From Flabesymbios commensalis (taxonomy: Eukaryota > Annelida > Polychaeta > Terebellida > Flabelligeridae), in the NCBI GenBank assembly GCA_964017125.1, contig OZ024909.1, positions 74,080,650 through 74,144,649 of the forward strand: a stretch of 64,000 bases of DNA, in the 5' to 3' direction. A program made the position numbers and the translations under genes. The notes below the pieces were generated by a model that did no database searches, was not told the DNA's origin, and saw only the letters and a program-made list of their open reading frames with translations. The stretch's first letter is position 1, and each line of letters starts with the position of its first letter. Below are positions 22,174-31,266 of the stretch, one piece after another.

Positions 22174-22379
22174 GGAGGTGGGTCGTCATTATTCGCACTG
22201 CGTCACACTGTGGGCTCAACCGCATGCGCAACATGGTCAACGTACACAGAAGTGGGCTTGCCGCCATGGAAATATTATGGTTCAGTGAAGCAAAACGACC
22301 TAGCTGTGAGTGCACCGTTTGCAAAGCTGGTCCAACATTAGGCCTACACCAACGTATTTGGTAAATGTGTTCTTTTTAC

Positions 22380-22482
22380 TGGTGACGCAACGTTCACTCA
22401 ATGCTGATTCAATATTGGGCCACCGTCTACGACGTTGGCCCAGCATTGAATTAGCATTTGTTGAGTGTTGTGTTTGCTGGTA
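22380..22482. repeat. H2 palindromic element
   Basis: Outer arms CTGGTGACGCAACGTTCACTC and TTGAGTGTTGTGTTTGCTGG surround ATGCTGATTCAATATTGGGCC and GGCCCAGCATTGAATTAGCAT around the centre ACCGTCTACGACGTT. Another partial H2 centre (TGTCGCAGACGGTGGACCAG) lies at about 22865-22930. Between and around them (22174-22380, 22483-22860, 22931-23660) nothing else is recognised. Confidence 0.75.
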
Positions 22483-23659
22483 AGTGACCTTGGTATTTGT
22501 TTGGATCAGAGAGCTGAGAGTAGATGTGGTGAGAGAGTGAGACACCTCGGGGGAGCCACAGCCTTGCTGTATAGGTGGATGGGTATTTCATTCATTATAA
22601 CCACATAGATGAAGCTACATGTAATTGGTAACGTTAGTTAGCATTCTGACATCGGAGAGCGGGGGTTTACTTGAGCGACATCTATGTGGAGAATGGTTAG
22701 TTAGCCGCGCTGCACAACGTGTTCCGGACATGGTGGAGGGCGAGATCTTTCAACTAAATGACAGGACTTCAGAAAAATCGGCTTATTTCTTTGGAGCTTG
22801 GCCTTGGTGTTGACTACAGAGCAGACATGGTCTCAGACACCAAACACGTCGACCTAGTGTTTAGCCAATGTCGCAGACGGTGGACCAGCAATAAACCGAC
22901 ATTGGGTCAACATCCAATTGGTGTTTTGCTGAGGTTAGAAACGGTATGAAGTGACTTCACGAATATCCGCTCATTTCATTGGACATGTCTTCTCAGCGAA
23001 TTAGGTAGGAGTACTCAACATCTCTAGCATAGAGAATAAAGGAATACAGAATATAGATATAATTATTAAAATAAATAAATTTTAACAATGAAGTCTACTT
23101 TATCAAGATGCCAGACACGACACGGAGAGGTCGCTCATCGACATACAGGTTGATTTAAATCTACAAACTATTTTACAAGGCCATCCAACTAAAAATGAGA
23201 ATATCGTTCAAATTGTTGATATTTTTCTAACCCGTAGTAAACGATTTCTAGTATTACAAATAAACTTCTACGTCTGAGTATTAGTTCTGTCCTGCGCTCG
23301 ATTTATATGCAACTCGAAATAGAGCCTACCAGAGTAGACGCACAGTCGCCACCACAGCAACATTACATTGTCCTCTAATACTGTCCAACTGAGAGGAACC
23401 TTGTATTACTTTCGCATTGTTCCAATTGTCAAACAAAATATGTGTATACTAGCAATGAAGTATATTTGGCATACGACCTGAGGGTGTTTTTTTATTTGTT
23501 TCATTCCACAAGCTGGTGACAAGCAGTGTTCAACGTTATAATAATACTGACGGCCCGGCATAGACGGTAGCTGTTTCCTCTTTTTGGAACTATGTTGTGC
23601 CAGCGTTGCAGATATCTTCCAGTTGTGTGATGGCTTGTGACCTGTGATACCACTATCCT

Positions 23660-24105
23660 ACCACATACCCTGAAAACGTGAGACACTGGCAATGTGCTGT
23701 TTTAGTGTTGGGTAAATGAAATGAAATGAATCGAGCTTTAGCATGTTTAGGCCACCTTGTGCACATATAGGCTAAACTGGGCCAGGAGAACCTCCTGTGG
23801 ATGGTGAGATGATTGAGATGACACTGTCCTCCAGACACAGGAGTCGAAATTCGAGCCCTGGCGGTCTGAGGGCGAGCACGCTACCTCTCGGTCACGGAGG
23901 CTCCCCACAATACTGACTTTCACACGTGGATGGGGAAGAAACATTTTTTTTCTTTCAAACCGCCGAGACCGGGAACCGAACCCCGAACTCTGGCGTGAAA
24001 GGCAGCGGTGCTAACCACTACCCTAGGGCCCCCACCCTAGTGTTGGGCAAGGACTTATGGTGCTTGCCCAGCATTGATCTAGCATTGGGACGGTGTTTTA
24101 CCACA
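23660..24105. repeat. H2 palindromic element split by a SINE
   Basis: The left half (CTGAAAACGTGAGACACTGGC... TTTTAGTGTTGGG) and right half (CTTGCCCAGCATTGATCTAGC... GGACGGTGTTTT) flank a complete SINE at 23716-24037 whose target duplication lies within H2 sequence. This orders the events: H2 first, SINE later. Confidence 0.7.
23716..24037 (-). mobile_element. Full-length two-headed tRNA SINE
   Basis: A 13-bp duplication TAGTGTTGGGYAA lies at 23703-23715 and 24038-24050. Minus strand order: head 1 (CCTAGGGTAGTGGTTAGCACC, then GTTCGGGGTTCGGTTCCCGG as B box), linker with AAAAAAATGTTTCTTCCCC, head 2 (GTGACCGAGAGGTAGCGTGC, then GGGCTCGAATTTCGACTCC as a second B box), tail (CTCCTGGCCCAGTTTAGCC, ATGTGCACAAGGTGGCC) and a short ATTTCATTTCATTT end. 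Both heads look tRNA-derived with A- and B-box-like motifs, so Pol III transcription is expected. Its amplification would need a partner LINE, which cannot be identified. Confidence 0.85.
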
Positions 24106-24115
24106 TCTAAACTGG

Positions 24116-24900
24116 TCAGGCAGAATGTTGATATGGCCTAGAAATTCATACAGAAGTTATATATTTTGATTGATTTGTGTTCAGTAGAGGCTAGAGTCAT
24201 CATTTCCACCGGGAGTACTAAATTTTACCCAGTGGCAATTTTTTATTTGCATATTTCCAAGATGGCCTCAATTGCTAGGCTTAAATCTATAAAATCACAT
24301 ATCTGGGCCTAATTGTTCAAATTTGATGATCTTGGAGTCGATTTCTATCAAACTGAATGCCACAAGTAAAATTATGCCATTTTAAAATTATTTGGAAGTC
24401 AAAGCCAGAGATCAAGGCCATATTAGGGTTCTGATAAGGTTTAAAAAGGCATCAAATGTGGCGCACGACTGAATTTCAACCAACCAAAGCAACATTTATT
24501 TAACCCCTTCAGAGATAAGTGCAACCTATGGACTAGCATGATGGGTATACCGTCATACTTTCAAAGTCATACTTGCAAAGTAGCCTGAACATGGTAAATA
24601 TACGCGGAGAACTACAATGCATCGTGGGTCAGCTATAAGTGGGGTTTTTTCTGGGGGATCTTTCAAATTCGGGTACAAGCATCAAAATTGGCATAAATAC
24701 TCCATGTAGGCTACTACAAAAAAAAATTTTTAGCCAACCAAAATGTCAAGATGGCCGCCATTTTACAAGATTACCGCCATTTTACTTTTTTTTTAATAAA
24801 ACCTCAGATAATTTTCTTATTTGAATGATCTTGGTGTCAAATCATATATTTTTGGCTATGAGGAATCTGATTTTTTTTTTCGAGATCGAATATCCAAGAT
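24116..24900 (+). repeat. Left inverted repeat of a 10-kb unit (partner 33420-34050)
   Basis: GAAATTCATACAGAAGTTATATATTTTGATTGATTTGTGTTCAGTAGAGGC, shortened here, and CATTTCCACCGGGAGTACTAAA match the reverse complement of 34050-33900 closely. The match continues through TTTCCAAGATGGC, GAGTCGATTTCTATCAAAC, AAGGCATCAAATGTG, then again from CAAGATGGCCGCC (24749) to AGGAATCTGATTTT (24870). The arms are partly diverged. This is either a long terminal inverted repeat or two inverted copies of one repeat. The matching gene fragments inside favour the former. Confidence 0.75.
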
Positions 24901-25559
24901 GGCGTCCGTTTTGAAAAATGGCTGTTTTTTGCATCATTAGTCAATTTTCGGAGTAGTTTTGCCACAACTTTCGCAGCAGTTGCGGAATACGGCTGTGTAG
25001 TACCTGTATTTTATGAGTCATCCACATTTCCTGGATGGATTCCTGTCGCCAGTCCTTGCAATGGAACATGGTCTTGGTGAAATACAAGCTCTTGATTGAT
25101 TGAGTATACTCGGCACAGGAGTAATGTCATGGAACAGCTAGGGCACACTGGTGACTTCACTGCTGTGGGACTCAGCATGGGGTTTAGCACCAGGTAGGTC
25201 TAAAATTAAGTGTCAGAAAGGCTGTCTAATGAGCTCGGATCTGTCAGCTACAGTAAAATAGTTAGATATATCAGATGTTGTTAGATGTCCGCGCCTGAAT
25301 GGACAAGGTGTGACCGAGAGCAGAGCCAAGAAAAATCGGACTTTGGTCGTGTCTCACACCTGAATGCGGTAAAAGGATGAACTTGATTGAACTGTACAGA
25401 AAAATGTTGAAAACTGCCCAGCGAAAACGTGTGCATTTCACATTGACTGGAAGAAGTGCTGTATTTATGAAGAGGAGAAAAATGAAGATCTCACCCAGAG
25501 GCCTACCAATTCCCCTAAGTATCACTATGGCTGTTATACCATGATTGCGACAACCATGC

Positions 25560-27310
25560 AGTACTTTTCTTCAATGCCCTCGGGGCCCTTATTTCTGGAT
25601 CATACAAGGCTTGGCAAAGTCGGAGGAAGCACTGAGGGGAAACAATGCACTAGCAACCGGCAGATGCACCAAGTACATGTAACAGGATGCAGCTCATTGT
25701 GAAGCCTATCCTGACTACTGGAGGACTGAAAACACTGAGAAAGCTCTTGAGGCCGAATCGTGGTGTGAGAGTCACAAACTTCAGAGTCCTAAGTTCCAGT
25801 TCTGGTATCTGGTGTTAGGAATCCTCTTGTTGATCCAATTATTCGAGAAGACAAACTTCAATCTGTACTGTCAGTCACTGACCGAACAGATACCATTCTC
25901 ATTTTCGAAAAACAATGTCAATTATGCACAATATACTCCTATCCTCTACAAAGACAATATGCTTTATAGAAACAACATCAAATGGCTCAGGCGTTTTATG
26001 AACTGAAATGTTATTGTGCATAAATCGAGCCGACAGTTATCACCAATAATTATTGACCAGGCTCTTGAGCAAGTTAACACAGTCGTCAAGGCTGATAGTG
26101 GAGCATTTTGTATGGCTGGAGATTCTGCCGCACTCAGAAGATGGATGGTCACTGGTCCTGAAGTCACATGCTTGATCACGTAGTAGGAGACAGCTTGCAC
26201 AACAAAAAAAGGTACTGAGCATACCATGCAGCCACTATGAGCACCAAGTCACCAAGGAGCTCAAGGACATTTGAAGAATATGCCACATCAATGTTCTCTC
26301 CACAATACAGGCACACTCTGCCGAGCACAATAGAACGGACTTTGTGTTTGACGTATACAGGTCAAATAGTGTGAGCATTGAAGCCAAGTCAACTTAAGCG
26401 AGGACGTTAGTGAGATGAAGGGTGTCAAACAAGTGCAAAATTCCATCCAACTGGCGCATTTTTCTCCTCAGAAACAGTGAGATAATAGGATTAGTGATAT
26501 TAACAGAAGATTTCACCAGCGACCACATGATCGACCTAGATGAATTTACCCTCTGTACTCACGAGGAGGTGGTTACTTTGATCCTCGTACATACCAATCA
26601 TGCGACAAAAGGAGGAAGCCCTGAGGGAGTCATGATGGCAAAAGCTAGTGACACTGGCATTATTTGCATAGCAGTCAGTCAGTATGATGTCAGCTCTGCG
26701 AGAGACTGGTCTACACCAGCTGTGAATTGCATATGGCTATTCCAGCACTGGAGATGGATTCCTGTCCATGAACTGTGCATCTTCATTGGGCCACAGAAGA
26801 GCAGGAGCAGTCACGCCTTCACCAACCACGGGATTTGATGTTGTGTCTACTGTCTACATTCTGCGACAACTAACTAATGTCTTCCACAGATTAAGTCAGT
26901 TCCCTTCAACAGTAATTAACGATGACATGGATAGCTTATGTAGGTTTGTGTCTGAATGTATGACGGGTCCAGCACAGCTGAGGGCGGCGATGATGCAAGA
27001 CTGGAGCTGTTTTCAAGGAGCTGTCACCAGACGGGCATCATATGGAATGAACAGTATTCCAGCCAGACATAGTGTGTTCTGCAGACTAGGTATGGACGAA
27101 GAAGACAATAGTTGGCAGATCTCCTGGAGAGACCTGCCACTATCGCGGAGAGATGCCAACAGCTGACTAAACATGCTAAATGTGGCTGCAAATCAGAATG
27201 TCAAGGGTGGTGTAAATGACACCGATGTGGTCTGGCTTGCACCACACTATGCAGTTGCAATTTGGAGGTTGAGTCGCACTGCAAGGGAAATTATTACCAG
27301 GTTTGACATT
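25560..27310 (+). pseudogene. Decayed multicopy gene with HEExDT-type region and C-terminal CXC tail
   Basis: Conserved pieces appear in order across several frames: FQFWYLVLG...NVNYAQYTPILYKDNM (about 25800-25965), NVIVHKSSRQLSPIIIDQAL and EQVNTVVKADSG (about 26008-26105), SAALRRWMVTGPEVT (about 26130), DFVFDVYRSNSVSIEA (about 26340), THEEVVTLILVHTNHATKGG...ASDTGIICIAV (about 26560-26680), then a WQISWRDLP region (about 27115). At 27166-27280 it ends with CGCKSECQGWCK...CGLACTTLCSC, a tesmin/TSO1-type CXC zinc-binding array. I recall this order from uncharacterised, highly multicopy invertebrate proteins (NYARWLPV, IDQAHEQNN, RWMVAGPE, HEEADTRM, then a CXC tail). Several stops and frame changes make it a pseudogene. 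The product's function is unknown to me. Position between inverted repeats suggests transposon cargo. Confidence 0.75.
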
Positions 27311-27385
27311 GAGATCTTGTAATCTGATTAAAACTGTTATGTTCATTACTGCATTACAGTATACAGACAGAATTTTTATTGACGT

Positions 27386-27408
27386 AAAAAGTCCTCATGG
27401 ACTTATTT
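27386..27408 (-). other. LINE 3'-terminal stem-loop
   Basis: On the minus strand AAGTCC-ATGA-GGACTT (27404-27389) forms a 6-bp stem with a 4-nt loop, followed by TTTACGTCAATAAAAATTC at the 3' end. LINEs of the CR1/L2 group often carry a conserved 3' hairpin recognised by their reverse transcriptase. That role is inferred here. AATAAA in this tail could also serve as a polyadenylation signal. Confidence 0.6.
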
Positions 27409-27456
27409 GTCATAGAAAAACATACAATATAATATAATTCAATAATATAAAACATT

Positions 27457-27735
27457 AACATTATTTTAAAATACAAATAAACAAGCCGATATAAACAATG
27501 GTGATTCTTATTGTAAAATAATATTCACAAATAATTAATAACAAATATAAAGCAGCAAAATAATTTTAAAATACAGATAAATAAGGCGATAAAAGCAATA
27601 ATTGTTCTGATCGTACAACTATTATCACAACCAATAATTAATAACAACTATAAAATATTAAAATAATTTTAAAATACTGGTAAACAAGCTAATAGAGAAA
27701 AGACAACTATTATAATAATTAATAATATAAAAAGG
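27457..27735 (-). repeat. Three tandem 100-bp repeats in the LINE 3' UTR
   Basis: The phrase TAATTTTAAAATAC (or TTATTTTAAAATAC) begins units at about 27461, 27561 and 27664. Each is followed by an AAACAAGCCGAT-like stretch and AATAATTAATAACAA. Spacing is 100 and 103 bp. The repeats lie directly downstream of the ORF2 stop. Their divergence from each other suggests they are older than this insertion, that is, part of the element's normal structure. Confidence 0.8.
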
Positions 27736-30700
27736 TTAGGTAATTTTTTTAAAACACAACTTGATATATTTCGCTAACATGTTGAGTACAGTAAAATTGT
27801 TACTGTTTAACAACAGTATAAAAAATTTTTCAGCAGTTTCACCATGGAAATTAGAAATAAACAAATTAATATTACTAAAAAATAAAGTTCTTTCTGTATT
27901 AAAATATGGGCACGTTATTAAAAAGTGAACTTCATCATCAATTTCTGACTCACATCTTAAACAAATTCTATCTTTTATTGGTAGATTTTCATGTCTCCCT
28001 GTTTCAATTCCTAAACAATGTGACGATAAACGTAACTTAGCCATAGCTGTTATGTCTTTAATATTTGTCAAAAATAATAAATAATGTTCGATATTAAATG
28101 ATTTTTTAAAAGTAATATAAGTACGTAACTTGGGGGCGCTGGTTGTTGCTTGACGCCAGATGTTTATGTAATCATTTTTAATGGTAATTTCAATATCTTT
28201 CATAAAAAGTTTACTGTTTTCTATGCGTTGTTCCCGCCAAGTATCTTGAAGACCAATGCTACATAAAAGCTGTTTGACATGAGTTACCCAGTTAACTTTG
28301 CCTGATCGATCGAAATGAATTAAAGATTTATAACAATGCCTCAATGGGCTACGGGACGAAGAGTTCAGTATGTGACACCAATATTTTAAAGTCATTATTT
28401 TTTGAAGTATAAAAATGGGAAATTGACCTGTTTCCCCATAGACACCTGGCGAAGAAGTGTGGCGACTTACGCCCAACATTAGTTTAAGGTATTTTAATTG
28501 TACTTGTTCAATTGCTTTTGTTTCTTTACCGTTATACATAAGCTCGCTACAGTACATTAAAATCGGCAATATTTGAACATTTAACGTTTTTAATGAAATT
28601 TTAGGTGGCAATTTACCGACACTAGCAGAACTGTAATGTCGTATGGCGAAGATTGATTTTGATGCTTTATCAGCAATATATTCGTAATTTGAGGCAAACA
28701 TGTTCTTATTATTAGAGCACCACAATCCAAGGTATTTATATTTTTCTATGATTTTGATGTTTTGATCCCCATAGGTAAATGAACAATTTGCTTTTGCAGC
28801 TGAAGGGTTATAAATTACTACATTGGTTTTTGGCAAGCTGACAATCAAGTGCCATAGTTTACAGTAAAGATAGAAACAATTTAGTTGCTTTTGTAGACCA
28901 ATTGCAGATTGTGAGAAAAAAATTAAATCGTCTGCAAATAATAAATACATTATTAATTCTCTGTCGATTTTTACACCACACTGTGGATCTAAATACTCAT
29001 TTAGGTCACTTAAAAATTCATTAAATAGCCTAGGGCTTAGAACACCTCCTTGTAATACACCATATGTACTTTCAAACGGTAGTGTAATTTTTTTACTCCA
29101 CGCAATTCTCATTTTTGATTTCGAGTACATATTTTTTATTATATTTAAAAAATTTCCATTAATATTTCTTTTGGCTAGCTTGTGAAACAGTGCCGATCTG
29201 TCAATATAGTCAAATGCCTTTGTCAGATCTATATAGCATACATAAAGTGGTTTTTTATACTTTTTGGAATGCTCTACGAGTGAATAAAGAATAAAAATGT
29301 TGTCTGATGTTCTACAATTTGCCTTGAAACCAGCCTGGAACTGGTCATTATCACAACACACTTCGTTTTTGTACGTCAAGCGGTTTTCTAAAACAATTTC
29401 AAATAATTTTCCTAAGGCTGGTAAGACTGTAACTTTGCGGTAGTTTTCAGGGTTTAGTTTATCACCTTTTTTGTGAATAGGAGTAATTAGTCCACTAACC
29501 CACGTGTATGGATAAACGCCAGACTCAAAGATAGAATTAAATAAAATTTCCAAAAAAGGCATAAAATATTTTTTGCCTTCAGTGATTAGTTCTACAGGAA
29601 ATCCGTCTATACCTGCAGTTTTACCTTTCTTAACCTTTCTCAATGCAAAATAAATCTTATTTTTTGTTACTCTACCGTTTAAAATCTCGTCTGCCACTAT
29701 TGTATCTTCGTTATTTATCGAAATAGATTCATTTGTAACACTTTCTTGAATACTGGACATGAATTCATAGTCAAACATTTGTAGGGTCGGAGGTCTAGAT
29801 TGCTTTAAAAAACAGTCATAAAATTCCATTAAAGAAATTTCAGGCATAGGAGTGTTATTTTTATGCTTCATCTTTTTCCATATTTTCCAGTATTCATTTG
29901 GGTTTTTCGTTATACAGTTTTGCAGTTTATCAACATAAAATTTAACTTGTTTACGCTTTTTTCGCTGTATTAACGTTTTATAGTCTTTACACATGTCATG
30001 ATATTGTTTGCACTGAGAAAAGCGCGTGAGATCATTGTCTTTTGCTAATTTATTACATGTGCGTTTTAATTCTTTGCATTCACTATCAAACCAGGCATTA
30101 TTGGGAAAAGTGGTTGATTTTATAATATTTCTATTTCTAGATATTTTTTTTTTAAAACATGCATTAGCAACTGTTGTCATCAGATTATGTAACAGGTTTA
30201 ATAGCATATTGCTATCAGCAAAATTTGCAGCTAAATCATAAAATTCCGCGTAGAATTCAGTACATATGTCACTGCACAAAAAATCCTGGTAACACTTAGA
30301 AGTATCTGTATCAAATAGATAAGTGGAGAACTGACGTTTATCTGTTATACGAATTGTCTCAACTGGATCAATATTTTCTTTAAAATTAAGGCAAGACAAG
30401 GAAAATAAAAGTGGACAATGATCTGAATCAACTGATAACTGTCCAATTTTAAAATCTCGTAATAAGTTTACAGATAATTGTGACATTAACAAATAGTCAA
30501 CAGTACTCTTACCCATTCTGTTATAGTAGGTGTATGACCCTTTTTGCTTATCTGCATAATATCTACCATTGACTAAATATACACCACTGCCAATACAAGT
30601 CTCTACGAGGCGTTTACCATAAGTATTAATACGAGTGTCCATGTTATATCTATCAGGTATATTTTCTCGGTCATCAATAACGTCTTTAAGGCTACCAGTT

Positions 30701-31266
30701 CTAGCATTAAAATCGCCCACCATGATTATGCGATGGGTTTTTATAGAACGTGATAACTGTTCATCTATCATATCAAAAGCTTTAATTTTCGCACCATTAT
30801 AACTTGAGTCCTGAGGTGAAATGTAAACACAGCCTATTTTTGTATCTACATTAGAATCACCAAAAAGTTTACTGTTTATAGTAATCCAGACTAAACATTC
30901 ATGAACTTGTTGAATTTTAACATACTTTAAAATGGATTTTTTTATTAGTATGCCAAATCCACCAGAAAATCTGCATGCTTTAGGATGCTTTTCATTTCTC
31001 GAAAAATTGAAATATGTAAAATTAGCAATATTTATTTCATAGTCTGGACTTTTCATTGTTTCCAACAGTATTATAATATGGTTTTTCATTAAATAATTTA
31101 AAGTTTCACTTTGGTCAAGTTTGTCGCCGATGCCTCGAATATTCCAACATATTACACTGACGGTATCTTCATTGTAGTTACACTTTTTGGTTTTATGCTT
31201 AGGTAAATTGTTTATCTGTCGTTTATGTGATTGTTCTCGTGAAAATTTAAGCAATTGTTGATACAT
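27736..31266 (-). CDS. LINE ORF2: APE endonuclease, reverse transcriptase, C-terminal zinc knuckle
   Basis: 1176 residues with no interruption. The N-terminal apurinic-type endonuclease (about 35-290) shows WNIRG (41-45), the acidic E69, GDFNART (184-190), TVDY (255-258) and SDHCPL (281-286). It nicks target DNA for target-primed reverse transcription. The reverse transcriptase (about 530-850) shows LITPIHKKGDKLNPENYR (593-610), YIDLTKAFD (678-686), GVLQGGVLSPRLFN and the catalytic FADD (777-780), all key Asp residues present. The C-terminal part has LGVSRHTSSPGVYGETGQFP (931-950) and a zinc knuckle C1102-x2-C1105-x8-H1114-x4-C1119. The start codon lies within the last 55 nt of ORF1 in another frame, so translation probably depends on reinitiation. 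Length and motif set match complete LINE ORF2 proteins, and the protein could be active. Confidence 0.93.
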   Translation of the reverse strand: MYQQLLKFSREQSHKRQINNLPKHKTKKCNYNEDTVSVICWNIRGIGDKLDQSETLNYLMKNHIIILLETMKSPDYEINIANFTYFNFSRNEKHPKACRFSGGFGILIKKSILKYVKIQQVHECLVWITINSKLFGDSNVDTKIGCVYISPQDSSYNGAKIKAFDMIDEQLSRSIKTHRIIMVGDFNARTGSLKDVIDDRENIPDRYNMDTRINTYGKRLVETCIGSGVYLVNGRYYADKQKGSYTYYNRMGKSTVDYLLMSQLSVNLLRDFKIGQLSVDSDHCPLLFSLSCLNFKENIDPVETIRITDKRQFSTYLFDTDTSKCYQDFLCSDICTEFYAEFYDLAANFADSNMLLNLLHNLMTTVANACFKKKISRNRNIIKSTTFPNNAWFDSECKELKRTCNKLAKDNDLTRFSQCKQYHDMCKDYKTLIQRKKRKQVKFYVDKLQNCITKNPNEYWKIWKKMKHKNNTPMPEISLMEFYDCFLKQSRPPTLQMFDYEFMSSIQESVTNESISINNEDTIVADEILNGRVTKNKIYFALRKVKKGKTAGIDGFPVELITEGKKYFMPFLEILFNSIFESGVYPYTWVSGLITPIHKKGDKLNPENYRKVTVLPALGKLFEIVLENRLTYKNEVCCDNDQFQAGFKANCRTSDNIFILYSLVEHSKKYKKPLYVCYIDLTKAFDYIDRSALFHKLAKRNINGNFLNIIKNMYSKSKMRIAWSKKITLPFESTYGVLQGGVLSPRLFNEFLSDLNEYLDPQCGVKIDRELIMYLLFADDLIFFSQSAIGLQKQLNCFYLYCKLWHLIVSLPKTNVVIYNPSAAKANCSFTYGDQNIKIIEKYKYLGLWCSNNKNMFASNYEYIADKASKSIFAIRHYSSASVGKLPPKISLKTLNVQILPILMYCSELMYNGKETKAIEQVQLKYLKLMLGVSRHTSSPGVYGETGQFPIFILQKIMTLKYWCHILNSSSRSPLRHCYKSLIHFDRSGKVNWVTHVKQLLCSIGLQDTWREQRIENSKLFMKDIEITIKNDYINIWRQATTSAPKLRTYITFKKSFNIEHYLLFLTNIKDITAMAKLRLSSHCLGIETGRHENLPIKDRICLRCESEIDDEVHFLITCPYFNTERTLFFSNINLFISNFHGETAEKFFILLLNSNNFTVLNMLAKYIKLCFKKIT

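Noticed and set aside
26422-27166. Two plus-strand frames (138 and 132 codons) as separate small genes
   Set aside because: Both are pieces of the single decayed CXC-tail gene in different frames.
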